The notes under the pieces are model-generated. The model ran no database searches and was not told the origin of the DNA. It saw only the letters and a program-made list of their open reading frames with translations. Positions 1-7,900 of a stretch of DNA of 11,949 bases are shown here, piece by piece. Location: contig CAMLOR010000086.1 of NCBI GenBank assembly GCA_946481615.1, forward strand, positions 1 through 11,949. The letters are read 5' to 3'. The stretch's first letter is position 1. Each line of letters begins with the position of its first letter. Source of the DNA: an uncultured Aquimonas sp. (GTDB lineage: Bacteria; Pseudomonadota; Gammaproteobacteria; Xanthomonadales; Xanthomonadaceae). Both the position numbers and the translations under genes were made by a program.

Positions 1-229
1 CGTGTCGGAATCCGAACAGGGCCAACTGCAGGGCGCCAACAACAGCGTCGCGAGCATCGCCGGCGTAGTCTCGCCGCTGTTCTTCGGCGCGGTCTACGCG
101 GCTTCCGTGCGCGAAGACCCGCTGCTGCCGCACGTGGGCACGGCATTCTTCATCGCGGCCATCGTGCTGTTGGCCGGCGCATCGATCGGATGGCACGTGG
201 CGCGCCGGGCGGTGCGGGACGCTCAGTAG
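1..229 (+). CDS. TCR/Tet-family MFS exporter, C-terminal end (5' truncated by window edge)
   Basis: This is the last ~75 residues of an integral membrane transporter; the gene begins before the window. The segment EQGQLQGANNSVASIAG followed by a small-residue-rich helix matches the start of TM11 in the TetA-like branch of the major facilitator superfamily, where a (G/E)QGxLQGA motif is conserved. Two hydrophobic stretches are visible (about residues 17-35 and 45-66 of the fragment), followed by a short basic cytoplasmic tail ending in TAG. Members are drug:H+ antiporters of the inner membrane, but many chromosomal 'TCR/Tet' proteins have no proven tetracycline role, so I give no symbol. The GTG at position 2 is in frame but is an internal codon, not the start. 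The 3' end overlaps by 7 nt the end of the convergent minus-strand gene. Confidence 0.8.
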   Translation, partial: VSESEQGQLQGANNSVASIAGVVSPLFFGAVYAASVREDPLLPHVGTAFFIAAIVLLAGASIGWHVARRAVRDAQ

Positions 230-2094
230 TGCCAGTATCGCGTGGCCTGGGCGGCAGCCGTGTCGCCCATCTCCCGCTGCAGGATGCGGAAGGCGCGTCT
301 TCCCACCGGCTGGCCATCCAGCAGCGGCTCGTCTTCGCGGCGCGCCAGCTCGATCAATCGTTGCAGGCCCGTCGCCATCGCCGCGCCGCGGCAATCGGAA
401 CCGAACCACGCGAACGGCGGATCTTCGGCACAAGCCAGCAAGACCCGCGCCAGCGCCGTCGTCAGCGCACCGCCGGCGCCGAGGCGGCGCAGCTCGTCGC
501 GCGCCATCCACTGCTGCAAAGGAAGCGGCGGCGTCGGAATCGCGCGCGCGGGGATCGACCAGGCACGAAGGCGCTCGCGCTGCAGATGGCGCTGCAGTTC
601 GTCGTATTGCATGCCACGCATGGTTTTCAGACGACCCCAGCGATTGGGCAAGCGCAGCCAGGTTTCGTAGTCGGCGACGAGGAAGCTGCCGTCCGCCATG
701 TCGGCCGGCAGCTCGCGGCGGAAGCGCGAATGACGCAGGAGCAGCGCGAAGTCGCCGCCGGGCGGCACGGAATCCACGGGCGGCTGGAGCCAGGTCGTGA
801 CGCGCGGCAGTGCGAGCGCCACCAGCGACAGGCGCACGGGATCCGGTAATCGGAGATCCTCAAGCGCCGCGATCTCCCCCGCCGACGCCGGCCACGCGGC
901 ACGCAACGCGGGCAACAGGCGTTGCGCGGCCGGCATCCGGCCCAGGGCGAGATGGCGCGCGAACGCGGCGGTGGCGAGCAGGGCACGCTGCTCGCCGGTG
1001 AAATTCTCCGACGCCGACAGCTGCTCCAGTTGCGCGGCGGAAAGCACGTTCAGCGCGCGCAGCGTGTAGCCGCTCCAGGGCACGCCGCGCAACCCGGTTT
1101 CGATCGCCTGCAGGTCTTCGGCGAAATAGACCGCCGCTACGCCGGCCATTTCCATAGCGGCGGGCGATGCGCCGAGCGCCTGCAATCTCGCGACATGCTC
1201 GCCGCCGCGGAATCCCTGCGCGTCGGCCGCGAAACGCAGGTGCCGGTCGACGAGCCACGTCGCGGAATATTCGGGCAGGAGCGCGAACGTCGCGCGATCG
1301 GCCGGCAACTCGCCCGACGACGCGACCAGCACCAGCCAGGCCGCGAATTGCGCCGGGGAAGCCTCGCAAGCGAGGACCATCGCGCCCAGCGCGTCGCGTT
1401 CGCCGCGCAAGGCGTTCGCTGCGTCGGAACCCGGAGGAGCAAGGGCCGCTGCAGCGACGAGCCATTCCAGGCCGCCGCTCGCCACGTGGCGAGATCGCGC
1501 CTCCTGCGACAGCGCGGCGAACTGCGGTTCGTGCGCCGCGTCGGCGCGACGGGAGTCGGGATCCAGCGTCCAGCCGGCGTGCGACGCCGCTGCAAGCAGC
1601 AGTAACCATTCGAGCGGTTCCGAGGTCGCGGCTTCGCGCGCCACGGCGGCGGAGCGCGGCGCGACGCCTTCGTCCACCGGTTGCGTCCACCACGCCGGCG
1701 TCGTCGATACGGGTGTCAGCAGGTCGAGCTTCACCAGCGCGACGTAGTGCTCTTCCGGGGTGCCGGCCGGCGCGGCTTCGGTCATCAGACGCAGGCCATC
1801 GCGCAGCGTTGCGGCAACCGCTTCGGGCGCGATGCCGATGTCGACCCAGGTCCAGTCGTGCGCCCCCCGGAATTTCAGGTCGGGATGGCCGCGCCATAGG
1901 CGGTACAGATCGACGGTGGCGCCGACGTGGTCGAGGTGCCCGAAATGATTGCCGCCGGCATACGGCGTGCCGGCACTCCCCAGCGCGGCCTGCGCGATGC
2001 GGCCGGCTTCGAGATAGCGCATGCCGCAATCGGCTTGCGCGCGTGCGTCGATGCCGACCAGCGCGAGCCAACACAGCACGAGCATTCGGGTCAT
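223..2094 (-). CDS. Secreted/periplasmic protein of unknown function (623 aa)
   Basis: I do not recognise this family. The start chosen is the ATG at 2094, because it opens directly onto a signal peptide: MTR, a hydrophobic core (MLVLCWLALVGI), then a cleavage-like ARAQA|DC around residues 19-23. A second ATG three codons later would work too. The mature part has no further membrane helix and is mostly Ala/Leu-rich amphipathic helix, especially residues 150-430, which suggests an alpha-solenoid. An aromatic/His-rich stretch at 49-85 (GGNHFGHLDHVGA, then WRGH and HDWTW) and a C-terminal part rich in Trp, Arg and Pro (480-570) are the most distinctive parts. Cysteines are at 8, 23, 243, 555 and 568. 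It lies 71 nt downstream of purK on the same strand and may be co-transcribed, with no sign of a purine role. No clear Shine-Dalgarno is visible. Coding status rests on a long open frame, a signal peptide and consistent protein-like composition. Confidence 0.72.
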   Translation of the reverse strand: MTRMLVLCWLALVGIDARAQADCGMRYLEAGRIAQAALGSAGTPYAGGNHFGHLDHVGATVDLYRLWRGHPDLKFRGAHDWTWVDIGIAPEAVAATLRDGLRLMTEAAPAGTPEEHYVALVKLDLLTPVSTTPAWWTQPVDEGVAPRSAAVAREAATSEPLEWLLLLAAASHAGWTLDPDSRRADAAHEPQFAALSQEARSRHVASGGLEWLVAAAALAPPGSDAANALRGERDALGAMVLACEASPAQFAAWLVLVASSGELPADRATFALLPEYSATWLVDRHLRFAADAQGFRGGEHVARLQALGASPAAMEMAGVAAVYFAEDLQAIETGLRGVPWSGYTLRALNVLSAAQLEQLSASENFTGEQRALLATAAFARHLALGRMPAAQRLLPALRAAWPASAGEIAALEDLRLPDPVRLSLVALALPRVTTWLQPPVDSVPPGGDFALLLRHSRFRRELPADMADGSFLVADYETWLRLPNRWGRLKTMRGMQYDELQRHLQRERLRAWSIPARAIPTPPLPLQQWMARDELRRLGAGGALTTALARVLLACAEDPPFAWFGSDCRGAAMATGLQRLIELARREDEPLLDGQPVGRRAFRILQREMGDTAAAQATRYWHY

Positions 2095-2111
2095 GCAGCG
2101 ATGGTGCCGGC

Positions 2112-2131
2112 CCTGCGTGGCGAAACGCAGG
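2112..2131 (-). other. Hairpin between purK and the downstream unknown gene
   Basis: Inside the 71-nt gap between the purK stop and the next start there is a perfect 7-bp inverted repeat: CCTGCGT at 2112-2118 and ACGCAGG at 2125-2131, with a 6-nt loop. In the minus-strand transcript it forms a GC-rich stem ending about 17 nt before the next ATG. No run of U follows, so it is not a classical intrinsic terminator. It could moderate read-through, stabilise the purEK transcript end, or be chance in GC-rich DNA. Confidence 0.4.
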
Positions 2132-2165
2132 CGCAACCGCGGCTGCGCGCGGACGGCGCGGCGCC

Positions 2166-3308
2166 TCACGCCAAGCGCTGGATCACCGGCGATGCCTGCG
2201 CCTGCCTTCCGAGCGCGGCGGCTACGTCGCGCAATGCGGCGGCGAGGGACGAGGCTTCGTCGAATCGCAGCGTGGCATGCCCGACCTTGCGTCCCTCGCG
2301 CGGCGATTTGCCGTAGTCGTGCCAGTGCCCGCCGGCCTGGCGCAGCACGGCGTCGCGCGCCGGCAGTTCGCCGATCCAATTGAGCATGCAGCTCACACCG
2401 CGCGGCGCGGTGTCGCCCAGCGGCAGGCCGAGCACGGCGCGCAGGTGGTTTTCGAATTGCGAGGTTTCGGCGCCTTCGATGGTCCAGTGGCCGGAGTTGT
2501 GCACGCGCGGGGCCATTTCGTTGGCGAGCAGGGTGCCGTCGGCGAGGGCGAAGAGTTCGAGCGCGAAGACGCCGACGTAGTCGAGTTCTTCGGCGACGCG
2601 ACGCGCGTAGTCGACGGCGGTGCCGGCGATGCGGTCTTCGACCTTCGCCGGCGCGAGGCTCGCGGAGAGCACGCCGGCTTCGTGCCAGTTCTCGGTGATC
2701 GGCCAGGTGCGGAATTCGCCGCCCTGGCCGCGCACGGCGACCACGCTCAGTTCGCGTTCGAAGCGCACGAAGCCTTCGAGGATCAGCCCCACCGTCGCGG
2801 CCTGCGCGCCGAGCGCGGCCCAGGCAGCGTCGGCATCGCTCGCTTCGCGCAGGCGGAACTGGCCCTTGCCGTCGTAGCCCAGGCGGCGCGTCTTGAGGAT
2901 GCAGGGCGTGCCGATCTCGCGCAGCGCGTCTTCGAGCGCCGCGCGCGTGGGGATGTCGCGGAACGCCGGCGTGGCGATGCCGATGCGATTGAAGAGCGAT
3001 TTTTCGGCGATGCGATCCTGCGCCACCGCGAGCGCGCGCGGGCTGGGGAACACCGGCACGCGTTCGGCCAGCCATTGCGCGCTTTCGGCCGGCACGTTCT
3101 CGAAATCGAAGGTGGCGCAGTCGATGCGGCGCGCGAATTCGGCGAGCGCGGCTTCGTCGCGGTAATCGCCCACGACCATCGGCGCGAACTGACCGGCGCA
3201 GGCGTCGGCGACCGAATCCATCACCAGGAAGCGCAGTCCGAGCGGCGCACCGGAAAGCGCCAGCATGCGGGCCAGTTGCCCGCCGCCCAGGATGCCGACG
3301 GTGGTCAC
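2166..3308 (-). CDS. purK: N5-carboxyaminoimidazole ribonucleotide synthase (PurK)
   Basis: Cytosolic ATP-grasp enzyme of de novo purine synthesis: AIR + ATP + bicarbonate give N5-CAIR, the substrate of PurE. At 380 aa it has the usual family length. Visible landmarks are the N-terminal nucleotide-fold motif [12 protein letters not shown] (5-16), the glycine-rich ATP loop RLGYDGKGQ (142-150), ERELSV (184-189), the metal/ATP-binding VGVFALELF (245-253) and [14 protein letters not shown] (263-276), and the C-terminal YGK...GRKVGH (332-344). I chose the GTG at 3308: it places GILGGG at the normal distance from the N-terminus and overlaps the purE stop as GTGA, implying translational coupling. 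Longer in-frame starts would run antisense-free but back through purE in another frame and are not plausible. All expected motifs are intact. Confidence 0.96.
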   Translation of the reverse strand: MTTVGILGGGQLARMLALSGAPLGLRFLVMDSVADACAGQFAPMVVGDYRDEAALAEFARRIDCATFDFENVPAESAQWLAERVPVFPSPRALAVAQDRIAEKSLFNRIGIATPAFRDIPTRAALEDALREIGTPCILKTRRLGYDGKGQFRLREASDADAAWAALGAQAATVGLILEGFVRFERELSVVAVRGQGGEFRTWPITENWHEAGVLSASLAPAKVEDRIAGTAVDYARRVAEELDYVGVFALELFALADGTLLANEMAPRVHNSGHWTIEGAETSQFENHLRAVLGLPLGDTAPRGVSCMLNWIGELPARDAVLRQAGGHWHDYGKSPREGRKVGHATLRFDEASSLAAALRDVAAALGRQAQASPVIQRLA

Positions 3309-3814
3309 GGCCGGCGCGGGTCCGCGTGATCGAGCACATCCTGTGTCTGCTTCGCACGGAACGCGTCGAGGGCGTCGCGGATGGCCTGGTGCTGCGGCGC
3401 GAGCAGCGCGGCGGCGAACAGCGCGGCGTTGGCGGCGCCGGCCATGCCGATCGCGAAGGTGGCCACCGGCACGCCGGCCGGCATCTGCACGATGGAGAGC
3501 AGCGAGTCGAGCCCGTTGAGCGCCTTCGATTGCACCGGCACGCCGAGCACCGGCACCGCGGTCTTGGACGCCAGCATGCCGGGCAGATGCGCGGCGCCGC
3601 CGGCGCCCGCGATAATGGCGCGCAGGCCGCGGCCCTGCGCCGCCGCGGCGTAGTCGAACAGCAGGTCGGGCGTGCGGTGCGCGGAAACCACGCGCACCTC
3701 GTGCGGCACGCCCAGGCTTTCGAGGCGGGCGGCGGCGTGCTGCATCGTCTCCCAGTCCGAGCGCGAACCCATCACGATGCCCACCAGCGGGGAAGTACCG
3801 GATTCGAGGGACAT
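3305..3814 (-). CDS. purE: N5-CAIR mutase, class I PurE
   Basis: Catalyses N5-CAIR to CAIR by moving the carboxylate, the step after PurK. The 169-aa product has every class I PurE landmark: GSRSD (16-20), SAHRTPD (44-50) with the catalytic-site His46, [12 protein letters not shown] (69-80), GVPVQS (91-96), MPAGVPVA (111-118) and the C-terminal [14 protein letters not shown] (121-134). The pairing with a purK gene fits the bacterial two-step, N5-CAIR-dependent route rather than the one-step class II route. The ATG at 3814 is the only sensible start; upstream there is no close strong Shine-Dalgarno. The short N-terminal tail before VGIVMGS is ordinary. It is the first gene of the minus-strand block, and its TGA overlaps the GTG of purK. 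Confidence 0.97.
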   Translation of the reverse strand: MSLESGTSPLVGIVMGSRSDWETMQHAAARLESLGVPHEVRVVSAHRTPDLLFDYAAAAQGRGLRAIIAGAGGAAHLPGMLASKTAVPVLGVPVQSKALNGLDSLLSIVQMPAGVPVATFAIGMAGAANAALFAAALLAPQHQAIRDALDAFRAKQTQDVLDHADPRRP

Positions 3815-3839
3815 GCTTGCGGGGCGGGCCGAAAGGGCT

Positions 3840-3845
3840 ATTGTA
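3840..3845 (-). promoter_or_regulatory. Possible -10 element for purE(K)
   Basis: On the minus strand the hexamer TACAAT, one mismatch from TATAAT, lies 25 nt before the purE ATG. It would give a leader of roughly 18-20 nt. No good -35 hexamer sits 16-18 nt upstream (best candidates match TTGACA poorly). The 84-nt divergent gap between purE and the Trm112-like gene is the natural place for this promoter. I see no convincing PurR-type palindrome. Confidence 0.4.
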
Positions 3846-3898
3846 GTCGCATCGCGGGCTTGGCAGGATCGCCGCCGCCCATGCCACACTGGACGACG

Positions 3899-4171
3899 AT
3901 GGCCCTGGACAAACGCCTGCTCGACATTCTGTGTTGCCCGGCCACCAGGCAGCCGGTCGCCCTGCTCTCCGCCGCGCAGCTGGCCGCCCTCAACCGCGGC
4001 ATCGATCGTCGCGGCGTGCGCAGCGCCGATGGCACGACGCTCGAACATCCCCTCGCCGCCGGCCTGCTCACGCGCGATGGCCGCACCGTCTACCGCATCG
4101 ACGACGGCATCCCCGTGATGCTGGTGGATCAGGGCGTGGCCACCGGGCAGATCGAAGGGTTTCCCGCCTGA
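3899..4171 (+). CDS. Trm112-like small protein (UPF0434/YcaR-type) with an internal insertion
   Basis: Small cytosolic protein of 90 aa. The N-terminal [18 protein letters not shown] (Cys12-Cys13-Pro14) and the C-terminal [11 protein letters not shown] (65-75) are the two signature ends of the Trm112/UPF0434 family. In eukaryotes and archaea Trm112 binds and activates several methyltransferases; the role of bacterial members is not settled. E. coli YcaR is about 60 aa, whereas here about 30-35 extra residues (roughly 25-58, with two helices' worth of Ala/Leu) separate the Cys-Pro motif from the DGIPV strand. Only the first cysteine pair is present, so zinc binding is doubtful. I chose the ATG at 3899 because a GGACGA sequence precedes it at a usable distance and it fits the family N-terminus; an in-frame ATG at 3881 would add six residues. 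Divergent from purE and 27 nt upstream of the DUF1631 gene. Confidence 0.87.
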   Translation: MALDKRLLDILCCPATRQPVALLSAAQLAALNRGIDRRGVRSADGTTLEHPLAAGLLTRDGRTVYRIDDGIPVMLVDQGVATGQIEGFPA

Positions 4172-4198
4172 TGGCCATCCTCCGGCCGGATCGCTGAG

Positions 4199-6409
4199 AT
4201 GGATCCCGCCGAGCGCTCCCGATTGCTGGCGCAGTTGCAGCGCCGCCTGCAGGTCGCGCTGCAGCCGCAGCTGCAGGCGCTGTTCGACGCGCTCGAAGCG
4301 CGTCTGTTCGATTTGGCCGAGCGCAGCCGCATCGCGAGCCAACAGCAGGTGTTCTTCGAAGGCCTGCGCGAGTGCCGCCGCAAGCGCACCGATCTGGAAC
4401 ACGATTTCCTCGAAGGCGTGGCCGATGCGCTGCGCCCCGGCCGCGGCGCGGCCGCCACGCTGGCGCCGGCCGCGCTCGCGCTGGTCGGCCACGAGGAGCT
4501 GGAAGAAACCCTCACGCTCTCGTCCATGGCCGTTCGTGCCGAGCAGCGCATGCCGCACGCGGTCGATGCGCTCGACCTGCGCCTGGGCCGCCTGCTCGAG
4601 CAGCCGCCCGATCCGAAGGCGCCGGGCCGCCTGTCGCCGCAGGCGCTCGGCACGCTGTTCCGCGGCGCCTGCCAGCGGCTGGATGTCGGCATCGAAGTGC
4701 GCCTGGTCGCGTTCAATGCCTTCGGGCAGCACGTCCTCGACGCGCTCGAACCGATCTACGCGGATCTGAATCGCGAGCTCGTCGCCGCGGGCGTGTTGCC
4801 CGCCATCGCGGTGACGCCGCCGCGGCCCGTGCATCCGCCGGCTCCCCCGCGCGTCGCGCCGGCCGCGCCATCGGTGCCGCAGCCCGCGCCCGCCGGCGCT
4901 CCGCCTTTTGCGCGCGGACGCGCGCGCGCGCCGCACGATGCGTCGGCATCGCCCACCGCCGAAGCGCGCGAGCACGCCGATTCGTTGCGCGCGCTGATCG
5001 AGGAAGCGCGCACGCTGATCCATCCGCAGGGCGGAAGTGGCGATTCCGGCCTCGCCGCCGCCGCGCAGCAGGCGACGGCCGCATTGCGCGCCGCGAGCGA
5101 AGCGGTGCGCGCCCTCAATTCGAAGCTGGTGCTCGATGCGCTCGACCGCCTCGGGCATTTCGACGCGCCGCCCAATCAACTGAAAGCGCAGCTCGTCGAA
5201 GCCTCGCGCCGCCTCGGCGACGACCCGCGCGCCTGCCTCGATCCGCACGACGAGGACACCGTCGACCTGGTGGCGATGGTGTTCGAGCACGTGCGGCAGG
5301 ATCCGATGCTGCCCAAGCCGATGCAGGCCCTGCTCACGCGCCTGCAGGTGCCCTTCCTCAAGGCCGCGCTGAGCGATCCGGAGCTGATGCAGGCCGACGA
5401 TCACCCCGCGCGCCGGCTGATTGACGACCTCGGCGAATTCGCCGTGGGCTGGAGCCCTTCGACCGATCCGGAGCAGCAACTGCTCGATCGCGTCTCGCAG
5501 TTGGTGGAGAGCCTGCTGCAGCCGCACGACACCGGCCGCGCGCCGTTCCAGCGCGCGCTCGACGAACTGCGCGACTATCTCGAAACCGGCCGCCATCGCG
5601 CCGAGCTCGCGGAGCAGCGCGCGGTGGAAGCCGCCCTCGGGCGCGAGCGCCTGCGCATCGCGCGCTCGCGCGTGGCCACGATGCTCGAACGGCGCCTGTC
5701 GCGCTATACGCCGCTGCCATGGATCCGGCAGGTGCTGCGCGGGCCATGGGCCAACTATCTCGTGCTGCTGTGGCTGCGGCACGGCGAATCCGGCGAAGGC
5801 TTCCGCGAAGCGCTGCGCTTCGCCGACGAACTGCTGTGGTGCGACGAGCACGGCGCCGCCAGCCAGGACGACGCGCGCCTCAAGCACGACGAGCAGGCGC
5901 TCGAAGCGCAGCTGCGCGCGGGGCTTTCGACCGTGGCGTATCACGATCGCGAGATCGAGCGGCTGGCGGGCGAACTCGGGCAGTTCATCGTTTCGCTGCG
6001 GCGCCGGCGCCAGGCCCCGGTGTTCATGTACGAGATCGATCACAAGCTCGGCGTGTCGGATTTCGCGCATCACTGGTCCGAGCCGGAACTCGAGGAACAG
6101 CCGGCGGCCGCCGACGTCGATCCCGACCTGCTCGGCCGCCTGCGCGCGCTCGCGCCCGGCACCTGGTTCGAGTTCGGCGGCGAGGGCGCGGGCGAACGCG
6201 CCAAGCTGAGCTGGACCAGCCCCTTCTCCGGGCGTCAGTTGTTCGTCAACCGCAATGGCCTGCGCGTGGGCGAACGCACGCCCGAGCAACTCGCCGACGA
6301 GATCGAGAAGGGTCTCGCACGCATGCTCGAAACCTCGCGCCTGCTTCAGCGCGCGCTTCAGGCCTTGGTCAACCGGCTGCGCACGCAGGCGGCGCCGCGC
6401 CGCGCATAA
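4199..6409 (+). CDS. DUF1631 family protein (736 aa)
   Basis: Large, predominantly helical, probably cytoplasmic protein matching the DUF1631 family, whose function is unknown. No signal peptide or membrane helix is visible. Order of regions: an N-terminal helical part (1-200) with [17 protein letters not shown]; a Pro/Ala-rich flexible linker (about 203-250); a central conserved core with [20 protein letters not shown] (360-379), [11 protein letters not shown] (381-391) and [17 protein letters not shown] (402-418); then [19 protein letters not shown] (507-525), which are typical family sequences. The last segment (about 650-695, GTWFEF...[23 protein letters not shown]) looks like a small beta-barrel resembling a PilZ fold, but lacks an RxxxR c-di-GMP-binding motif. 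The gene starts 27 nt after the Trm112-like gene and ends 7 nt before nadC, so it probably shares their transcript. Start ATG at 4199; no strong Shine-Dalgarno. Family assignment is from remembered conserved motifs. Confidence 0.88.
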   Translation: MDPAERSRLLAQLQRRLQVALQPQLQALFDALEARLFDLAERSRIASQQQVFFEGLRECRRKRTDLEHDFLEGVADALRPGRGAAATLAPAALALVGHEELEETLTLSSMAVRAEQRMPHAVDALDLRLGRLLEQPPDPKAPGRLSPQALGTLFRGACQRLDVGIEVRLVAFNAFGQHVLDALEPIYADLNRELVAAGVLPAIAVTPPRPVHPPAPPRVAPAAPSVPQPAPAGAPPFARGRARAPHDASASPTAEAREHADSLRALIEEARTLIHPQGGSGDSGLAAAAQQATAALRAASEAVRALNSKLVLDALDRLGHFDAPPNQLKAQLVEASRRLGDDPRACLDPHDEDTVDLVAMVFEHVRQDPMLPKPMQALLTRLQVPFLKAALSDPELMQADDHPARRLIDDLGEFAVGWSPSTDPEQQLLDRVSQLVESLLQPHDTGRAPFQRALDELRDYLETGRHRAELAEQRAVEAALGRERLRIARSRVATMLERRLSRYTPLPWIRQVLRGPWANYLVLLWLRHGESGEGFREALRFADELLWCDEHGAASQDDARLKHDEQALEAQLRAGLSTVAYHDREIERLAGELGQFIVSLRRRRQAPVFMYEIDHKLGVSDFAHHWSEPELEEQPAAADVDPDLLGRLRALAPGTWFEFGGEGAGERAKLSWTSPFSGRQLFVNRNGLRVGERTPEQLADEIEKGLARMLETSRLLQRALQALVNRLRTQAAPRRA

Positions 6410-6410
6410 T
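6405..6410 (+). promoter_or_regulatory. Possible -10 element just before nadC
   Basis: The hexamer CATAAT overlaps the TAA stop of the DUF1631 gene and ends 6 nt before the nadC ATG. If used, transcription would begin at or next to the start codon, giving a leaderless nadC message. This would fit the lack of a visible Shine-Dalgarno before nadC. No -35 element is seen at the right distance, and the hexamer partly consists of a stop codon, so chance is likely enough. Confidence 0.22.
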
Positions 6411-6416
6411 CGGCGC

Positions 6417-7271
6417 ATGACGCAGACCCTCGAGATTCCCGTGGTGCCCGCGGCGCAGGTGGCGGACGACGTCGCGCGCGCGCTGGCGGAGGACCTGGGC
6501 ACGGGCGATGCCACCGCCGATCTGCTCGACGACGAGGAGAACGCGCACGCGCGCGTGCTGTGCCGCGAGCGCGCGGTGATCGCCGGGCGTCCCTGGTTCG
6601 AGGGCTGCTTCAAGGCGCTGGACCCGCAGACCATCGTGCAGTGGCACGTGAAGGACGGCGAGCGCGTCGAGCCCGACACCGTGCTGTGCGACATCCACGG
6701 GCGCGCGCGCGCGCTGGTGAGCGCCGAGCGCAGCGCGCTCAACTTCCTGCAGTTGCTCTCGGGCACCGCCACCGCCACCGCGGCCTATGTCGAGGCCGTG
6801 GCCGGCACGCGCGCGCGCATCCTCGACACGCGCAAGACCATTCCCGGCCTGCGCGTGGCGCAGAAATACGCCGTGCGCTGCGGAGGCGGCGTGAATCACC
6901 GCATCGGGCTGTTCGATGCGGTGCTGATCAAGGAGAACCACATCATCGCGCACGGCTCGATCGCCGGCGCGGTGGCGCAGGCGCGCCGGCTGCATCCTTC
7001 GCTGCCGCTGATCTGCGAGGTGGAATCGATGGACGAACTGCGCCAGGCCATGGCGGCCGGCGTCGATCGCGCGCTGATCGACGAATTCTCCGAGGACGAC
7101 ATGCGCGCCGCGGTGAAGCTCGCCGGCGGCACGTTCCCGATCGAGGTCTCCGGCGGCGTCACGCTCGACACGGTGGCGGCGATCGCCGCCACCGGCGTGG
7201 ACTACATCTCGATCGGTTCGCTCACCAAGCACCTGCGTGCCGTCGATCTGTCGATGCGCATGGTGGGCTGA
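6417..7271 (+). CDS. nadC: Nicotinate-nucleotide pyrophosphorylase, carboxylating (NadC)
   Basis: Cytosolic enzyme of de novo NAD synthesis: quinolinate + PRPP give nicotinate mononucleotide, CO2 and pyrophosphate. The 284-aa length is normal for the family. Motifs in order: [11 protein letters not shown] (25-35), [16 protein letters not shown] (104-119, Arg105), [10 protein letters not shown] (137-146, Arg139 and Lys140), [16 protein letters not shown] (150-165, His161 and Arg162), IKENH (171-175, Lys172), EVES (201-204), the phosphate-binding SGGV (245-248) and ISIGSLT (264-270). The usual LDN before the next helix reads IDEFS here (222-225), a mild substitution. The start ATG at 6417 gives a standard short N-terminal helix. 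The gene follows DUF1631 by 7 nt and precedes the sigma-factor gene by 8 nt. Neither neighbour has an obvious NAD role. Confidence 0.97.
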   Translation: MTQTLEIPVVPAAQVADDVARALAEDLGTGDATADLLDDEENAHARVLCRERAVIAGRPWFEGCFKALDPQTIVQWHVKDGERVEPDTVLCDIHGRARALVSAERSALNFLQLLSGTATATAAYVEAVAGTRARILDTRKTIPGLRVAQKYAVRCGGGVNHRIGLFDAVLIKENHIIAHGSIAGAVAQARRLHPSLPLICEVESMDELRQAMAAGVDRALIDEFSEDDMRAAVKLAGGTFPIEVSGGVTLDTVAAIAATGVDYISIGSLTKHLRAVDLSMRMVG

Positions 7272-7279
7272 ACGCGGCC

Positions 7280-7897
7280 ATGGATGCCGCCACCTACGCG
7301 TCCCTGCGCCGCCAGGCGCGGCCGCTGGTGCGCGACGACGCCGAAGCCGAAGACCTGGTGCAGGACACCCTGCTCGCAGCCCTGCTGGCGCAGCGGCAGG
7401 ACGCGCGCTGGCTGGCCGGCGTGCTGCGCAACCTGGCGCGCATGCAGGCGCGCGGCGGCGTGCGCCGCCGTGCGCGCGAGGCGCTGGCGGCCATGGACGA
7501 AACTGCCGCCGACAGCGAAGCCTCGGCGCTCCCCGCCCTGCCGCCGATGCCGGCCGCGGCGCGCCGCGTGGCGCGTTTCGCGCTGCACGGGCTCGATGCC
7601 GACGAGATCCGCTGGCTGCTGGGCGTGACGCCGGCCGCGCTGCGGCAGCGCACCGCGTCGATCCGCCGCGCCTTGCACGCGTTGCCGCAGGCGCAGCAGC
7701 GGCTGTGGCAGGACGCCGTGCAGGCGCACCAGCCGCAACGCGCCACCGGCACCCTGCGGCGCGCGCTCAAGGCGGCGATCGGTCCCGCGGCGGGCCTCGC
7801 CAGCCATGATCCCGACGGCCACCCCTTCGTGGTGAGAAATCGTGCTCACGCCTCGTCTTCGCGCGGCAACCAGGGAACACCCCAACCCGAGGAGTGA
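7280..7897 (+). CDS. ECF-like sigma-70 family RNA polymerase sigma factor
   Basis: Likely directs RNA polymerase to a small set of promoters. Region 2 is visible at about 16-70: VRDDAEAEDLVQDTLLAAL is the acidic DAEDLVQ-type region 2.2 that binds the beta' coiled coil, followed by WLAGVLRNLARMQARG (2.3/2.4) and a run of arginines. The link between 2.2 and 2.3 is shorter than in typical ECF factors. Region 4 lies at about 92-132, with a helix-turn-helix in LDADEIRWLLGVTPAALRQRTASIRRAL. A further ~70 residues (about 133-205) form a C-terminal extension containing ASHDPDGHPFVVRNRAH and a Ser/Gly/Pro-rich polar tail. The ATG at 7280, 8 nt after nadC, is the only start that keeps the whole region 2. 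The next gene is a VOC protein, not an anti-sigma factor. Sequence match to region 4 is moderate, so DNA specificity is unknown. Confidence 0.82.
   Translation: MDAATYASLRRQARPLVRDDAEAEDLVQDTLLAALLAQRQDARWLAGVLRNLARMQARGGVRRRAREALAAMDETAADSEASALPALPPMPAAARRVARFALHGLDADEIRWLLGVTPAALRQRTASIRRALHALPQAQQRLWQDAVQAHQPQRATGTLRRALKAAIGPAAGLASHDPDGHPFVVRNRAHASSSRGNQGTPQPEE
7889..7894 (+). promoter_or_regulatory. Shine-Dalgarno of the VOC gene, inside the sigma-factor gene
   Basis: GAGGAG ends 6 nt before the ATG at 7901 and encodes the last Glu-Glu codons of the sigma factor. It is one of the strongest ribosome binding sites in the window and fixes the VOC start. The overlap suggests both genes are on one message. 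Confidence 0.8.
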
Positions 7898-7900
7898 TCC

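Noticed and set aside
1..229. Calling the first gene a tetracycline-resistance determinant
   Set aside because: Only the last two helices are visible and TetA-like chromosomal exporters have varied or unknown substrates.
1167..3329. 720-codon open frame on the plus strand opposite purK and the secreted protein
   Set aside because: It lies antisense to purK, which is certain, and its translation is an Arg/Ala-rich mixture with no domain. It is a compositional shadow.
2095..3357. Upstream in-frame extension of the secreted protein through purK to 3357
   Set aside because: The extension is an out-of-frame reading of purK, rich in Arg. The ATG at 2094 opens directly on a signal peptide.
3326..3898. 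Upstream in-frame extension of the Trm112-like protein antisense to purE
   Set aside because: It would add ~190 residues of unrelated sequence; family members begin at the LLDILxCP helix.
4171..4198. ATG overlapping the Trm112-like stop, opening an 8-codon frame ending just before the DUF1631 start
   Set aside because: Too short to support as a gene; the overlap looks accidental, although a translational relay role cannot be excluded.
6700..6722. Alternating GC run within nadC
   Set aside because: It encodes conserved-looking Gly-Arg-Ala-Arg-Ala of NadC; simple GC repeats are everywhere in this composition.
3815..6778. Very long open frame on the minus strand, antisense to the DUF1631 and nadC genes and continuous with purE
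   Set aside because: The opposite strand encodes two recognisable protein families over the same span, and the antisense translation is Arg/Ala/His/Gln-rich low-complexity. Stop-free antisense frames are expected in DNA this GC-rich.
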